The translations under genes were made by a program, and so were the position numbers. From an uncultured Pelagibacteraceae bacterium (GTDB taxonomy: Bacteria > Pseudomonadota > Alphaproteobacteria > Pelagibacterales > Pelagibacteraceae): a DNA stretch of 61,461 bases. The stretch is taken from NCBI GenBank assembly GCA_902603925.1, contig CACKWQ010000004.1:1-61461 (forward strand), in the 5' to 3' direction. Position 1 is the stretch's first letter, and each line of letters opens with the position of its first letter. The notes under the pieces are model-generated. The model was not told the DNA's origin. It saw nothing but the letters and a program-made list of their open reading frames with translations, and did not search any database. Below are positions 18,289 through 29,529 of this stretch, piece after piece.

Positions 18289-19848
18289 CTACTCTAATTC
18301 GATAGTGCTAGGTGGTTTGGATGTTACATCATAAACTACTCTATTAATACCTTTTATGCTATTTACAATTTTGTTAGACACATCTTGCATAAAATTTTTT
18401 TTAAAATTAAAAAAATCTGCTGTCATACCATCTTCAGATGTAATTGCTCTTAATAAACATATGTATTCATAGGTTCTGTTGTCTCCCATCACACCAACAG
18501 TTTTTACTGGTAAAAGTGCTGCATAAGCCTGCCAAATTTTATGGTAAAGATTATACTTATACAAACTTTTAATAAAAATATTATCTGCCTCCTTTAATAT
18601 GTTAATTTTATTTTCATCTATATTACCAGGAATTCTTATCGCGAGACCAGGACCAGGAAATGGATGCCTATTTAATATTTCTTTATTTAAACCGAGTTCT
18701 TTACCAAGTTTTCTAACTTCATCTTTAAACAAAAATTTGATTGGTTCGACTAATTTCAATTTCATTTTTTTTGGAAGACCACCAACATTGTGATGGGATT
18801 TAATTTTAGATGTTTGGCTTCCTGTAACTGATTTGCTTTCTATTAAATCAGGATACAAAGTTCCTTGGGCTAAATATTTGATATTTGATATTTTTTTTGA
18901 ATATTTTTCGAAAATTTTAATAAATATATTCCCAATTATTTTTCTTTTTTTCTCAGGATCATTTACTTTTTTTAATTTTTTAATAAATAAATCTCTAGCA
19001 TTAACATAAATAAGTTTAATTTTTAATTTTTGTTTAAATGTTTTTACGACTTGAACTTCCTCATTTTTTCTTAATAGACCAGTGTTAACAAATATACATG
19101 TTAAATTTTTACCGATTGCCTTATGTATAATTTTTGCTACTACACTGCTATCTACGCCTCCAGATAGTGCGCAAATAACCTTAGAGTTCCCTACTTGTTT
19201 TTTAATGTCATCTATTATTTTTTCTTTCTGTTTTTTTGACGACCAATTTTTTTTCGACTTACAAATTGAAAATAAAAAATTTTTTATAAGTTTTTTACCA
19301 TTATATGTATGTGTTACTTCTGGGTGGAATTGGATACCATAAAATTTCTTAAATTTATTCTGAATTATGCAAAATTTAGAATTTGCACTTGAAGCGATTT
19401 TTTCAAAATTTTTTGGTAGTTTTGTTACTTGGTCTGAATGACTCATCCAAACATTATTTTTCCCATTTTTATTAAAAAAACCTCTAGTAAGAATACTATC
19501 CTTATTTTTTTTTATATTTACGAGACCAAATTCTCTCAATTTAGACTGTTTTACTTTCCCACCCAATTCTTTTGAAATTATTTGATGTCCAAAGCAAATT
19601 CCCAATATTGGTATATCTTGATTTAATATTTTTTTGTCAAAACTTATCTTTTTAGTTTGATAAACGTTTAAAGGACCCCCCGACAAAATTATACCCTTTA
19701 CATCTTTTTTGCTAAAATTAATCTTTTTTTTGTGGCTTATAATTTCAGAATAAACTCCAAGTTCACGAACTCTTCTTGCAATCAATTGTGTGAACTGTGA
19801 ACCAAAATCTATTATTAATATTTTTTTAAGATTCATTTGAGGTGTCAA
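18289..19848 (-). CDS. guaA: GMP synthase (glutamine-hydrolysing)
   Basis: GuaA converts XMP to GMP. The 519-residue protein has the N-terminal glutamine amidotransferase domain ([17 protein letters not shown], nucleophile cysteine in [15 protein letters not shown]), then the ATP-pyrophosphatase P-loop ALSGGVDSS, and the dimerisation domain ending in [13 protein letters not shown] second start at 19836 (MNLKK) is equally plausible and would shorten the overlap with the gene upstream. It lies downstream of guaB, with one TPR gene between, giving a guanine nucleotide operon. Confidence 0.97.
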   Translation of the reverse strand: MTPQMNLKKILIIDFGSQFTQLIARRVRELGVYSEIISHKKKINFSKKDVKGIILSGGPLNVYQTKKISFDKKILNQDIPILGICFGHQIISKELGGKVKQSKLREFGLVNIKKNKDSILTRGFFNKNGKNNVWMSHSDQVTKLPKNFEKIASSANSKFCIIQNKFKKFYGIQFHPEVTHTYNGKKLIKNFLFSICKSKKNWSSKKQKEKIIDDIKKQVGNSKVICALSGGVDSSVVAKIIHKAIGKNLTCIFVNTGLLRKNEEVQVVKTFKQKLKIKLIYVNARDLFIKKLKKVNDPEKKRKIIGNIFIKIFEKYSKKISNIKYLAQGTLYPDLIESKSVTGSQTSKIKSHHNVGGLPKKMKLKLVEPIKFLFKDEVRKLGKELGLNKEILNRHPFPGPGLAIRIPGNIDENKINILKEADNIFIKSLYKYNLYHKIWQAYAALLPVKTVGVMGDNRTYEYICLLRAITSEDGMTADFFNFKKNFMQDVSNKIVNSIKGINRVVYDVTSKPPSTIELE

Positions 19849-20257
19849 AATTTTTCAATCTTTCTTCGATTGATGCTATTTTTTCACATAAGCTTGTGCA
19901 TATTTTTTCAAAATCTGATTGTAATTCCGTAACTTTTGAAAAATTAGATTTTTTAAGTTCAATATCTATTATCATATACATTGCTTCCTCATTATCTGGC
20001 TCAAGTAATAAAGTTGTATTTAAATTTTTTTCTGTTTCCTTTTCATTTTCCTCTATTTCGTAAATTTTAGCTAAATATAGATAGGATTTTGCGTCTTTGG
20101 GATTAAATACCAAATTTCTTTGGAATAAAAATTTTGATTTTTCATATTCTTTTTTTTTAAATAAATTTTGCGCATTATCAAAAAAATTTTCTGATGCAAA
20201 AGTACTTGTAAATATTAATAAAAAAAATATTACATAAAATTTATTTTTTAATTTCAT
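19826..20257 (-). CDS. Exported TPR-repeat protein between guaB and guaA
   Basis: From the ATG at 20257 this encodes 143 residues. A signal peptide ([16 protein letters not shown]) is followed by TPR-like helices, for example [37 protein letters not shown]. The frame is open up to 20281, but the basic-hydrophobic signal begins at MKLKNKF, so the inner ATG is preferred. The start lies inside the end of guaB and the stop inside or next to guaA, so it is tightly embedded in the guanine nucleotide operon. Its function is unknown. Confidence 0.75.
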   Translation of the reverse strand: MKLKNKFYVIFFLLIFTSTFASENFFDNAQNLFKKKEYEKSKFLFQRNLVFNPKDAKSYLYLAKIYEIEENEKETEKNLNTTLLLEPDNEEAMYMIIDIELKKSNFSKVTELQSDFEKICTSLCEKIASIEERLKNFDTSNES

Positions 20258-21305
20258 CAATGTTGTGTACCATACTTTCATAAAATCCTGCTTTTGTTAT
20301 TTTAACAAATTTTGGATTTTGTCTTAAAATATTTATTTTTTTTGCTCCAAGATACCCCATTGAAGACTTTAATCCACCTATCAGCTGATAAAATATTTTA
20401 TCTACTTTACCTTTATATTTTACAAATCCCTCAACCCCTTCCGGAACATACTTTGATTTATCTTTTTGTTTTAATTGATAATATCTGTCTGCTGACCCTC
20501 TGTTCATCGCGCCAATAGATCCCATGCCTCTAAAACTTTTAAACAACTTACCACCTCTTCTTATTATTTTTCCTGGTGACTCGTCTGTTCCTGCAAATAA
20601 TGACCCTATCATTACAGCATCTGCACCTGCTGCAAGAGCTTTTGCTATATCTCCTGAAAATTTTATTCCACCATCAGCAATAATACTTATTTTCTTACTT
20701 TTTATACCGTTTCTTACATTTAAAATTGCACTAAGTTGTGGTACCCCAATACCAGCTACTAATCTTGTTGTACAAATTGAACCCGGGCCAATACCAACCT
20801 TTATAATGTCTACTCCTAATTTAATTAAAAACTTTGCCGCATCTGCAGTAGCAACGTTTCCTGCACAAAGAGAAACTGATCTTGGTTTAATTTTTTTGAT
20901 TTTTTTTATTATCTCTCCTACTTTTTTTGTGTGACCATGTGCAGTGTCTACGACAATTAAATCGATTTTATATTTTAAAATCTCTTTAGCTCTTTCGAAT
21001 TCGTTTGTTCCTGCACCAACTGCTGCCCCAACTTTTAATTTCAATGATTTTACCTTCTTGATTTCAACAATTTGTTTTTTTATGGATAAATTTCTGTGAA
21101 TAACCCCAATCCCGCCTGCTTTTGCAATCGCTATTGCCATCTTTGCTTCTGTGACAGTATCCATGGCAGAGGTTATTAATGGTATTTTAAGTTGTAAATT
21201 GCTTGTGAGAGAAGTTTTTGTTTCTACATCTGTTGGTAAGACAGATGAATACTTAGGTGTAAGAGTTACATCATCGAATGTTAGAGCTTCTTTTATAGGA
21301 CCCAT
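20241..21305 (-). CDS. guaB: IMP dehydrogenase lacking CBS domains
   Basis: GuaB oxidises IMP to XMP, the committed step to GMP. At 354 residues it is about 130 shorter than usual. The barrel is complete: LTFDDVTLTPKYSSVLP at the start, catalytic Cys179 in GPGSICTTR, the FRGMGSIGAM flap region and the YKGKV end. The pair of CBS domains that normally sits inside the barrel is absent. The residues before it (VKS, about 87) run directly into KVGAAVGAG. The frame is unbroken, so this is a natural short form, presumably without adenine or guanine nucleotide control. Such CBS-less enzymes are known in a few other organisms. Confidence 0.95.
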   Translation of the reverse strand: MGPIKEALTFDDVTLTPKYSSVLPTDVETKTSLTSNLQLKIPLITSAMDTVTEAKMAIAIAKAGGIGVIHRNLSIKKQIVEIKKVKSLKLKVGAAVGAGTNEFERAKEILKYKIDLIVVDTAHGHTKKVGEIIKKIKKIKPRSVSLCAGNVATADAAKFLIKLGVDIIKVGIGPGSICTTRLVAGIGVPQLSAILNVRNGIKSKKISIIADGGIKFSGDIAKALAAGADAVMIGSLFAGTDESPGKIIRRGGKLFKSFRGMGSIGAMNRGSADRYYQLKQKDKSKYVPEGVEGFVKYKGKVDKIFYQLIGGLKSSMGYLGAKKINILRQNPKFVKITKAGFYESMVHNIDEIKK

Positions 21306-21341
21306 GTCCTTATATATATGATTCTACAAAAATTAAAAGAC

Positions 21342-21956
21342 TTACGATCTCAAAAATTTAGATATTAAGAAAGTTTCTTTAGAATCTTTTCTGCTAGATG
21401 GTGGTTTAAAAACTCTTGTTTCTTTAAAGTATTTTTTAGATTTAGATACTATTTCATTAAATGAGGACCCCATAAATATTTTTGTGACAAATTGACCATT
21501 TGTTTTTAACATTTCTTTTGCAAATTCAATAGACTCCATTGCTAACTCTCCAGTAACAATTGCATCTAGATTTTTATTTCCTGTAGTATTTACTGCCATG
21601 TCAGAAATTACTAAATCTATTTTTGCGTTAAAAAATGACTTAATTTTTTGTTTATAAATATCATCAGTAAAATCTCCTTTCATTAACTTTACATTTTTGA
21701 TTTTTTGAATTTCTAGAAGATCAATTGCTAATAATTTTGTATTTTTTAATGTTACAGATAAATATTGAGACCAACTTCCCGGGGCTCCTCCAAGGTCAAC
21801 TATTGACTGACCATTTTTTAATATTTTAAATTTATCATTTATTTCTTTGAGTTTATAAACCGCTCTAGATCTATATCCCTCAATTTTAGATTGTCTTACA
21901 TAAATATCTCTTCTTTGCTTATTAATCCAATTTTTTGAAATTCTATTTTTTTTCAA
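21342..21956 (-). CDS. rlmE: 23S rRNA (uridine-2'-O-)-methyltransferase
   Basis: RlmE (FtsJ/RrmJ) methylates the ribose of U2552 in the A-loop of 23S rRNA using SAM. The 204-residue protein has the arginine-rich N-terminus with YRSRAVYKLKEI, the SAM motif IVDLGGAPGSWSQYL, the catalytic aspartate region VISDMAVNTTG, and the late KIFMGSS and PPSSRKDSKETFL. The lysine-aspartate-lysine-glutamate tetrad of the family appears intact. It overlaps the upstream glycosyltransferase gene by four bases. Confidence 0.93.
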   Translation of the reverse strand: MKKNRISKNWINKQRRDIYVRQSKIEGYRSRAVYKLKEINDKFKILKNGQSIVDLGGAPGSWSQYLSVTLKNTKLLAIDLLEIQKIKNVKLMKGDFTDDIYKQKIKSFFNAKIDLVISDMAVNTTGNKNLDAIVTGELAMESIEFAKEMLKTNGQFVTKIFMGSSFNEIVSKSKKYFKETRVFKPPSSRKDSKETFLISKFLRS

Positions 21957-22870
21957 TTAGATAGAAACCTTAAACTTTTTGATAATATATTATTTGAAAC
22001 AGATTGAATATTTATTTTAACACTTTTATCTATTCTCATATCTTTATTATTTTTCCAAATACCAGCTGCTAAATGCATTATGCCAATTTTATTATTTGGT
22101 AAGTAAGGTTCTACGAAGTAATTATTATTTTCATCAAACTTAGGTAGTAAATTGCTTGCAATCCAGTTGCAACTTAATGGTAAAAACTCAGTATCAACAT
22201 CATCAACATAAACGCTCAAATTTATTGCAAGACCTTCAGATCCAAAAATTTTACCTGCACTAAGAGTTTTTTTAAGGTTCTTTTGCCATATGTCCCAACA
22301 GGGTGAATTTTTTTCTAACGAAAATGTCCCAATATTTATGTGAGGTGCAAATGCTAGCTTCCTCGCATCATTCATATTTATATTTGAACTTAACGCATGT
22401 TTAAAATTCTGAGATTTTATTTGTGCAAATTTTCCAAAAATCCATTTAACTTTAGAAGTTATTTTATAGCCAGGCCCTATTGTTTGGGTAATGCCAAGCT
22501 TTCCGCTGTCACAAGCTTTGAAATATAGTTCTACACAATCCCAATCTTGAACCCATGCATCACAATCAATCCATAAATATTTTTCATAATCTGGAAAGTA
22601 TTTTGGTAAAAAGGCCCTTGAGACCTGACTTTTTAACCATTCTTTTCCCATTACTTTACGACTTGGTACTTTAATATCCCACTCTGCTTTTTTAACACTT
22701 TTTACCTTCCCGGATAATTTGCTCAATTGATTATCTGAAAGACCGGCATCTAAAACACAAATATCAACATTTATACTTTCTTTAAATCTAGTGATAGAAT
22801 TAATAAGTTCTATTAACATTTCAAAGTAAGTAGAATCTGCTAAAGTTACAACTGCTTTATTACTCATCAC
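21953..22870 (-). CDS. GT8-like glycosyltransferase
   Basis: This 305-residue protein looks like a GT-A fold glycosyltransferase related to family 8. The N-terminus TLADSTYFEMLIELINSI is the usual nucleotide-sugar strand, and KYLWIDCDAWVQDW contains the metal-binding DxD motif. A later GSEGLAINLSVY and IMHLAAGIWK fit acceptor-side motifs. Donor and acceptor are not known. It sits between pssA and rlmE with four-base overlaps on both sides, so it is co-transcribed with phospholipid genes. A role in lipid or surface glycosylation is possible but not shown. Confidence 0.65.
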   Translation of the reverse strand: MMSNKAVVTLADSTYFEMLIELINSITRFKESINVDICVLDAGLSDNQLSKLSGKVKSVKKAEWDIKVPSRKVMGKEWLKSQVSRAFLPKYFPDYEKYLWIDCDAWVQDWDCVELYFKACDSGKLGITQTIGPGYKITSKVKWIFGKFAQIKSQNFKHALSSNINMNDARKLAFAPHINIGTFSLEKNSPCWDIWQKNLKKTLSAGKIFGSEGLAINLSVYVDDVDTEFLPLSCNWIASNLLPKFDENNNYFVEPYLPNNKIGIMHLAAGIWKNNKDMRIDKSVKINIQSVSNNILSKSLRFLSN

Positions 22871-23661
22871 AATATATCTTCATGATCATCAATATCACCT
22901 GATTGGGTTATGAATTTATTTCTCACTTTTATAAAATGTATAGAGCTAATTGGTATCATAAAAAGATATATAAGACCTGAAATAACTATCGTATTAAATG
23001 TATATAGAAGTAATAATACAAAATAAATCACCACACCAAATATTAAAAATATACTCATTCTTCTAGGAACAATTATTTTTTTTAAAGAGTAAGTTGGTAA
23101 TTTACTAATTAATAATATTGAAATTGTTACAAAAAATATTGGTACAACTAAATTATAATTAATGTTTATTAATGTAAGTTCACTAAAACTAAAAAATAAA
23201 GGCATAAGGACTAATATTCCACCTGCAGGTGACGGTATACCCTCAAAAAAATTACCCTTCCACGATGGTTCCTCAGACGAATTAACATTAAATCTAGCCA
23301 ATCTTAATGCAACTGCAACAACATATATTAAACATATGAACCAACCTATCCTGCCAAGTTCGTTCAATTTCCAAAAATACATTATAAAAGCTGGCGCAAC
23401 ACCAAAACTAATTACATCTGTTAAAGAGTCTAATTCTTTACCCACTTTGGAAGTTCCTTTTATTAATCTTGCAATTCTTCCATCTAAACCATCAATTATT
23501 CCAGCTACTATTATGGCAACTACAGAAAATTGAAAATTTCCATCAAATGCAAATTTAATTGATGAAAGGCCAATACAAACTCCTACTAAAGTAAATATAT
23601 TAGGTAATATTACTCGAGAATTCTTCGCTGCTACAATTTTAAACTTTCTTTTTGGTTCCAT
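22867..23661 (-). CDS. pssA: CDP-diacylglycerol-serine O-phosphatidyltransferase
   Basis: PssA makes phosphatidylserine from CDP-diacylglycerol and serine in the membrane. The 264 residues contain the CDP-alcohol phosphotransferase motif DGLDGRIARLIKGTSKVG followed by ELDSLTDVISFG, with about seven to eight membrane helices. It directly follows psd and shares one base with it. Together they give the complete route to phosphatidylethanolamine. The tail (GDIDDHEDIL) is strongly acidic. Confidence 0.95.
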   Translation of the reverse strand: MEPKRKFKIVAAKNSRVILPNIFTLVGVCIGLSSIKFAFDGNFQFSVVAIIVAGIIDGLDGRIARLIKGTSKVGKELDSLTDVISFGVAPAFIMYFWKLNELGRIGWFICLIYVVAVALRLARFNVNSSEEPSWKGNFFEGIPSPAGGILVLMPLFFSFSELTLININYNLVVPIFFVTISILLISKLPTYSLKKIIVPRRMSIFLIFGVVIYFVLLLLYTFNTIVISGLIYLFMIPISSIHFIKVRNKFITQSGDIDDHEDIL

Positions 23662-24308
23662 TATCTTTTAGCAATTAGAGTTTCACCAGCAATGGTTTTT
23701 TGGTCAACCTTGACTAATGGTTTGTAATTTTCGAAATATAAGTCTGCTCTACTTCCAAATCTTATCATTCCTATTCTGTCTCCTTGTTTTAAATCAGTAT
23801 CCTCATCAGTTTCACAAACAATTCGTCTAGCAATAAGTCCTGCTATTTGTACAACAACTATATCTTCCCCATTTGCATTGGTTATTTTATAATAATTTCT
23901 TTCGTTATGCTCGCTTGCTTTATCTAGAGATGCATTAAAAAATTTTCCAGGTATATATAATATTTTTGAAACTTTTCCTGAACATGGTGTTCTATTCACG
24001 TGACAATCAAATACATTCATAAAAACGCTTACTTTTGTAAAAGTTTTGTTTTCTAAATTTAATTCTTTTGGTCCATTTGTTTCCTTAACTTGTAAAACTA
24101 TACCGTCTGCAGGGCTAACAAGATAATCTTCGTCGTTTATAGGGTGTCTCTCTGGATCTCTAAAAAAATAATAACACCAAATAGTTAGAACTAATCCAAT
24201 TAGTCCTAAAAAATTACTTATAAAATAGAATATTAATGTTATTACGCCAAAAATAATGAGAAATTTATATCCCTCTTTGTGAACTTTTGGAAAAACTTTA
24301 TCTATCAT
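23661..24308 (-). CDS. psd: Phosphatidylserine decarboxylase (short form)
   Basis: Psd converts phosphatidylserine to phosphatidylethanolamine with a pyruvoyl cofactor formed by self-cleavage. The 215-residue protein is the short type found in many alphaproteobacteria. It has N-terminal membrane helices, SPADGIVLQV, VFMNVFDCHVNRTPCSG, and the self-cleavage site in IRFGSRADLYF, where cleavage falls between Gly and Ser. It is the first gene of a minus-strand run reaching pssA and beyond. The divergent icd gene begins 76 bases away. Confidence 0.95.
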   Translation of the reverse strand: MIDKVFPKVHKEGYKFLIIFGVITLIFYFISNFLGLIGLVLTIWCYYFFRDPERHPINDEDYLVSPADGIVLQVKETNGPKELNLENKTFTKVSVFMNVFDCHVNRTPCSGKVSKILYIPGKFFNASLDKASEHNERNYYKITNANGEDIVVVQIAGLIARRIVCETDEDTDLKQGDRIGMIRFGSRADLYFENYKPLVKVDQKTIAGETLIAKR

Positions 24309-24384
24309 AATCCTTCATTTGCTAATTTGTGGTTAATATGTATATAAAACTCTATAATTCAATTAATAAGATATATAAATAAAT

Positions 24385-25608
24385 ATGGCTAAAATTAAGG
24401 TAAAAAACCCGATTGTAGAGCTAGATGGCGATGAAATGACTAGAGTTATTTGGGAATTTATAAAAAATAAACTCATAAAGCCCTACCTGGAGTTAGATAT
24501 TAAGTATTATGATTTAGGTATAAAGAGCAGAGACAAAACATCAGACCAAATTACAATTGATTGTGCTAATGCAATTAAAAAATACAATGTTGGAATTAAA
24601 TGCGCAACTATAACGCCTGATGAAGGTAGAGTTGAGGAGTTCGGGCTTAAAAAAATGTGGAGATCTCCTAATGGAACAATTAGAAATATTCTTGGAGGTA
24701 CAGTTTTTAGAGAACCAATATTATGTAAAAATATTCCTAAACTTGTTCCCAGCTGGGAAAATCCTATTTGTATCGGAAGACATGCTTTTGGGGATCAATA
24801 TAGAGCTACAGATTTTCAGGTACCAGGCAAAGGAAAATTGGAGATTAAATGGACTTCAGAAGATGGAAAAGAAAAAAAGGAATTTGAAGTTTTTAACTTC
24901 CCAGGCCCAGGTGTAGCAATGTCAATGTATAATTTAGATCAATCCATTAGGGATTTTGCAAGATCATGTATGAATTATGGATTAAACAGAAGATGGCCAG
25001 TTTTTTTATCTACCAAAAATACAATATTAAAAAAATACGATGGAAGATTTAAAGACATATTTCAAGAAATTTATGAAAATGAATTTTCAGAATTATTTAA
25101 AGAGAGGGGAATTACTTACGAGCACAGACTTATTGATGACATGGTAGCATGTGCAATGAAATGGAATGGAAATTACATTTGGGCTTGCAAAAATTATGAT
25201 GGAGACGTTCAGTCAGATACTGTCGCGCAAGGTTTTGGTTCATTAGGTTTAATGTCTAGTGTTTTAATGAGCCCAGATGGAAGAACAATTGAAGCTGAAG
25301 CAGCTCATGGAACTGTAACTAGACATTATAGAATGCATCAACAAGGAAAAGAAACCTCAACAAACCCTATTGCATCAATATTCGCTTGGGCTAGAGGTTT
25401 ATATCATCGAGCAAAACTTGACGAAAATGAGGATTTAAAAAAATTTGTTAAAAATTTGGAAAAAACTTGCATTGAAACAGTAGAAAGTGGATCAATGACA
25501 AAAGATTTAGCTATATTAGTTGGATCAGATACAAAATTTTTAACAACAAATCAATTTTTGGATGTAATAGATGGCAATCTTAAAAAAAGATTAGATCAAA
25601 ACTTTTAA
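24385..25608 (+). CDS. icd: Isocitrate dehydrogenase, NADP-dependent
   Basis: Icd oxidises isocitrate to 2-oxoglutarate in the TCA cycle. The 407-residue protein is the homodimeric type II form related to eukaryotic enzymes rather than E. coli Icd. Evidence includes [28 protein letters not shown], the substrate-binding [18 protein letters not shown], and the cofactor loop [16 protein letters not shown] whose histidine and arginine suit NADP. A TATAAT-like hexamer at 24353-24358 may be its -10 element. It overlaps the convergent alaS gene by 18 bases. Confidence 0.96.
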   Translation: MAKIKVKNPIVELDGDEMTRVIWEFIKNKLIKPYLELDIKYYDLGIKSRDKTSDQITIDCANAIKKYNVGIKCATITPDEGRVEEFGLKKMWRSPNGTIRNILGGTVFREPILCKNIPKLVPSWENPICIGRHAFGDQYRATDFQVPGKGKLEIKWTSEDGKEKKEFEVFNFPGPGVAMSMYNLDQSIRDFARSCMNYGLNRRWPVFLSTKNTILKKYDGRFKDIFQEIYENEFSELFKERGITYEHRLIDDMVACAMKWNGNYIWACKNYDGDVQSDTVAQGFGSLGLMSSVLMSPDGRTIEAEAAHGTVTRHYRMHQQGKETSTNPIASIFAWARGLYHRAKLDENEDLKKFVKNLEKTCIETVESGSMTKDLAILVGSDTKFLTTNQFLDVIDGNLKKRLDQNF

Positions 25609-28257
25609 TTTTTCAAAAGCTTCATCAATTTTATTTTCTAATACACCACCTGCTTGAGCAAAATCTGGTCTACCACCTCCACCTTTGCCACCAATTACTT
25701 CTGATCCAAGTTTTGCAAATCTTACAGCATCATATTTTGAGGTTAGTTTTTTCGTAACTCCTACTGCAAGTCCTACTTTGCCATCTTTGTTCGCAAAAAT
25801 AATTATTAAACCCTCTCCTATTTCTTTTTTTCCGTTGTCAACTAATCCTCTTAATTCTTTAGGAGGTAAGTCAGAAATTTTTTGAAATCTTACTTTAATA
25901 TTATTAATAGTTTCATCTTTAATTATATTTTTTGATTTATCATTTAGAATTTTACCTATTGACAATTTCTCTAGTTGTCTTGTTAAATCTTTAATTAAGT
26001 CTTTAGGATTTTTGTTTTCTAAATTTGGCTTACCACCAAAAGACGTTATATCTTTAGTTAACATTTCTATAGTCTTCTCATTTTTTTTAGCTGATAAATT
26101 TGATTGTTTTTCTTTATCTTTTAAGAAGTCCTCTAATTGTTTATCCCTTAAAGCCTCAATTCTTCTAACACCTGCAGCTATAGATGACTGACTAATAACC
26201 TTCAATTTTCCAACATCTCCAGTATTTTTAACGTGAGTTCCGCCACATAACTCAGTTGAAAAATATTTATTACCTTCATCTCCCATAAAAACCACTCTTA
26301 CTTCGTCACCATATTTCTCTCCAAATAAGGCTAATGCACCATGTTCTATACCCTCTTCAGGTGTCATTATTCTAGTTATGACATCTGATTTTTTATTAAC
26401 TATCTCGTTTGCTATTTCCTCAATTTTCAGCATTTCGTCATTAGATATTGGTTTCATATGGCTAAAATCGAAACGTAATCTGTCTGGAGCAACTAGAGAA
26501 CCTTTCTGCATAACGTGTTTTCCAAGAGTTCTTCTTAAAGACTCATGTAAAAGATGAGTTGCAGAATGATAAGCTTTAATATTTTCTCTTCTCTCGCTAT
26601 CTATTTTTAATTCCACACTTTCCCCAACTTTCAAACTTCCTCCATCAATTACTCCATAATGCACAAATAGATTTCCTAATTTTTTTTGAACATCAGTGAC
26701 TGTAAATGAATTATTACCTGAATTTATTTTTCCAATATCTCCTAATTGACCACCAGATTCACCGTAGAAAGGTGTTTGGTTTACAACAATCATTCCTTTC
26801 TCACCAGTTTTTAAACTATCAACTTCATTATTATTTTTGATAAGTTTTAAAATAACTCCCTCTGATTGGATTTTTTCATAACCTAGAAATTCAGTAGCTC
26901 CAACTTTATCTTTTATATCAAACCAAATCTCATCGACAGCAGCATCACCAGAACCTTTCCAATTTTTTTTTGCAAGTTCCTTACTTTCTTGCATAAGACT
27001 TTGAAACTTATCGTTATCAACTTTTAAAGATTTATTTTTAAGAATATCTTCAGTTAAATCTAACGGAAAACCATATGTATCATATAATTTGAATGCTACT
27101 TCGCCCGGTAAGACCTTATCTATCTTGGAGATCTCTTCATCTAAAATTTTCATACCTCTTTCGAGTAAAACTAAAAATTTTTCTTCTTCCATTTTTAAAG
27201 TTTCTTTAATTAATGATTGAGCTCTATCTAATTCAGGATAACTATCTGACATTTCATTTAATAGACTTTTAAAAATATTGTGAAACACTGGATCTTTTGA
27301 ACCTAACAAATGGGAGTGTCTCATACCTCTTCTCATAATTCTTCTTAAAACATAGCCTCTTCCTTCATTAGATGGTAATACACCTTCGGCTAATAAAAAC
27401 GAGCTCGCTCTTAGATGATCTGCAATCACACGAAAACTTGCGATGTTATTTTCATCACTTTTTACTTTTACGGTATCTGATATCGATTCAATTAATTTTT
27501 TAAAATGATCACTTTTATAATTATCATGCGTGCCTTGTAATAAAGCGGTAATTCTCTCTAAGCCCATACCGGTATCAACTGAGGGCTTTGGTAGATTAAT
27601 TCTTTTATCTTTTGAAATTTGTTCAAATTGCATGAAAACCAAATTCCAAATTTCTATATATCTATCTCCATCTTGGTCTTTAGTTCCAGGCAAACCACCA
27701 GACAATTGATCTCCGTGATCGTAAAAAATCTCTGAACAAGGTCCACATGGACCTGTTTCACCCATAGACCAAAAGTTATCTGAAGTAGAAATCTTTATTA
27801 TTCTATCATCTCCAAAACCAGTAATTTTCTTCCATAAATTGAAGGCCTCATCATCCTCGTTGAATACTGTAAAATAAAGCTTATTTTTATCAATTCCAAA
27901 ATCTTTGGTAATTAAATTCCACGCTAATTCAATCGCACGCTCTTTAAAATAGTCTCCAAAAGAAAAATTGCCTAACATTTCAAAAAAAGTGTGGTGTCTT
28001 GGAGTATAACCTACATTTTCTAAGTCATTATGCTTACCCCCTGCTCTTACGCATTTTTGCGAGGTGGTAGCTCTTTTGTAGTTTCTTTTTTCTAGTCCTG
28101 TGAACACATTTTTAAACTGAACCATACCTGAATTAGCAAACATTAATGTAGGATCATTATTTGGAACCAAATTACTTGATCCTACTATTTCATGACCATT
28201 ATTTTTGAAATACTCAAGGAAAGTTTTTCTTATATCGTTTAATGTATTATTTGGCAT
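25591..28257 (-). CDS. alaS: Alanine-tRNA ligase
   Basis: AlaS charges tRNA-Ala and edits mischarged serine and glycine. The 888-residue protein has all expected parts. The catalytic core includes [22 protein letters not shown] and [18 protein letters not shown]. The editing domain carries [12 protein letters not shown] and the CGGTHV metal site. The C-Ala domain ends in [17 protein letters not shown] gap of about 95 bases, which holds the recA terminator, separates it from recA, so it probably has its own promoter in that gap. Confidence 0.98.
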   Translation of the reverse strand: MPNNTLNDIRKTFLEYFKNNGHEIVGSSNLVPNNDPTLMFANSGMVQFKNVFTGLEKRNYKRATTSQKCVRAGGKHNDLENVGYTPRHHTFFEMLGNFSFGDYFKERAIELAWNLITKDFGIDKNKLYFTVFNEDDEAFNLWKKITGFGDDRIIKISTSDNFWSMGETGPCGPCSEIFYDHGDQLSGGLPGTKDQDGDRYIEIWNLVFMQFEQISKDKRINLPKPSVDTGMGLERITALLQGTHDNYKSDHFKKLIESISDTVKVKSDENNIASFRVIADHLRASSFLLAEGVLPSNEGRGYVLRRIMRRGMRHSHLLGSKDPVFHNIFKSLLNEMSDSYPELDRAQSLIKETLKMEEEKFLVLLERGMKILDEEISKIDKVLPGEVAFKLYDTYGFPLDLTEDILKNKSLKVDNDKFQSLMQESKELAKKNWKGSGDAAVDEIWFDIKDKVGATEFLGYEKIQSEGVILKLIKNNNEVDSLKTGEKGMIVVNQTPFYGESGGQLGDIGKINSGNNSFTVTDVQKKLGNLFVHYGVIDGGSLKVGESVELKIDSERRENIKAYHSATHLLHESLRRTLGKHVMQKGSLVAPDRLRFDFSHMKPISNDEMLKIEEIANEIVNKKSDVITRIMTPEEGIEHGALALFGEKYGDEVRVVFMGDEGNKYFSTELCGGTHVKNTGDVGKLKVISQSSIAAGVRRIEALRDKQLEDFLKDKEKQSNLSAKKNEKTIEMLTKDITSFGGKPNLENKNPKDLIKDLTRQLEKLSIGKILNDKSKNIIKDETINNIKVRFQKISDLPPKELRGLVDNGKKEIGEGLIIIFANKDGKVGLAVGVTKKLTSKYDAVRFAKLGSEVIGGKGGGGRPDFAQAGGVLENKIDEAFEKLKVLI

Positions 28258-28300
28258 TTCATTTAAAATACCGTTTTTTTGGTGTATGTAAATTCTAATT

Positions 28301-28329
28301 AAAAAAAAAGGCGCCTTAATAAGGCGCCC
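28301..28329 (-). terminator. recA intrinsic terminator
   Basis: On the minus strand a GC-rich stem (GGGCGCCTT with AAGGCGCCT, loop ATT) is followed by nine T residues. It lies about 24 bases after the recA stop. The plus side also has five T residues, but no plus-strand gene ends here, so it serves recA. Confidence 0.9.
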
Positions 28330-28352
28330 TTTTTAATGCTAAAAGATTTATG

Positions 28353-29480
28353 CTAATTCTTTTTTTCGGGTACTTCCTCTGTTGCGGCTTCTGCAGCCTC
28401 AACTTTTTCCTTTTCAATAGGATTTCCCTCAATTTTCTTTGAAATTAAGCCAGCTTTTTCTCTAATTGCCATCTCAATTTCAGCAGCTGCTTTAGGATTT
28501 TGTTCTAAATAAAGTTTTGCATTTTCTTTACCTTGACCTATTTTTTCGCCTTTATAAGCATACCATGCTCCTGATTTTTCAACTATATCTGCTTTGGCAC
28601 CTAGATCAATTAACTCACCTGTTTTACTAATTCCTTTTCCGTACATTAGATCAAACTCAACAACTTTAAATGGTGGAGCAACTTTATTTTTTACTACTTT
28701 AACTCTAGTGCTATTTCCAATTATTTGCTCTTTATCTTTAATTGCACCAATTCTTCTAATATCCATTCTAACTGAAGAATAAAATTTAAGTGAGTTACCA
28801 CCTGATGTAGTTTCTGGACTACCAAACATTACACCAATTTTCATTCTAATTTGATTAATGAAAATTACCATTGTGTTCGTTCTTGAAATAGAACCTGTTA
28901 ATTTTCTTAATGCTTGTGACATTAATCTTGCCTGAAGACCAACATGATGGTCTCCCATATCTCCTTCAATTTCAGCTCTAGGTGTTAATGCTGCAACTGA
29001 ATCGACAACTAAAACCGATAATGAGCCAGATTTAATTAATGTATCAGTAATTTCTAAAGCTTGCTCACCAGTATCAGGCTGAGAAATTAATAATGAGTCT
29101 GTATCAACTCCTAATTTTTTTGCGTAAATTGGATCTAATGCATGCTCTGCATCTATAAATGCACATGTTCCACCTGCTTTTTGAGCTTCAGCTAAAACTT
29201 GTAAAGCTAATGTTGTTTTTCCAGAAGACTCTGGTCCATAAATTTCAACAATTCTTCCTTTGGGAAGACCACCTATTCCAAGAGCAAGGTCTAAGCTTAA
29301 TGATCCTGTTGAAATAGACTCGACATCCATTGCCTTTTGTTGACCAAGCTTCATCACTGAACCTTTTCCAAAGGTATCGGTTATTTGGCTTATCGCTGCG
29401 TCTAGCGCTTTATTTTTTTCTTTATTTTCCAAATCTTTATCTTTTGCGGATTTGACCACTTTTAAGTTATTTTTCGTCAT
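28353..29480 (-). CDS. recA: Recombinase RecA
   Basis: RecA forms filaments on single-stranded DNA, drives homologous pairing, and triggers self-cleavage of LexA and UmuD. The 375 residues contain the Walker A motif GPESSGKTT, Walker [17 protein letters not shown], the L1/L2 loop regions around [19 protein letters not shown] and [20 protein letters not shown], and the usual acidic C-terminal tail. It has its own upstream gap with a possible LexA site and a strong terminator. The SOS-controlled umuDC in this window is its likely client. Confidence 0.98.
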   Translation of the reverse strand: MTKNNLKVVKSAKDKDLENKEKNKALDAAISQITDTFGKGSVMKLGQQKAMDVESISTGSLSLDLALGIGGLPKGRIVEIYGPESSGKTTLALQVLAEAQKAGGTCAFIDAEHALDPIYAKKLGVDTDSLLISQPDTGEQALEITDTLIKSGSLSVLVVDSVAALTPRAEIEGDMGDHHVGLQARLMSQALRKLTGSISRTNTMVIFINQIRMKIGVMFGSPETTSGGNSLKFYSSVRMDIRRIGAIKDKEQIIGNSTRVKVVKNKVAPPFKVVEFDLMYGKGISKTGELIDLGAKADIVEKSGAWYAYKGEKIGQGKENAKLYLEQNPKAAAEIEMAIREKAGLISKKIEGNPIEKEKVEAAEAATEEVPEKKN

Positions 29481-29529
29481 TTTTTGCCTCTTTTTTGTAA
29501 TTTATTAACATACGAATCATAAATTATTT

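Noticed and set aside
20524..20934. A 136-codon open frame antisense to guaB.
   Set aside because: It is a mirror of the well-supported guaB gene and lacks any family signature.
20241..21305. guaB as a broken or deleted pseudogene.
   Set aside because: The frame is continuous, all catalytic motifs are present, and the joint falls exactly at the domain boundary.
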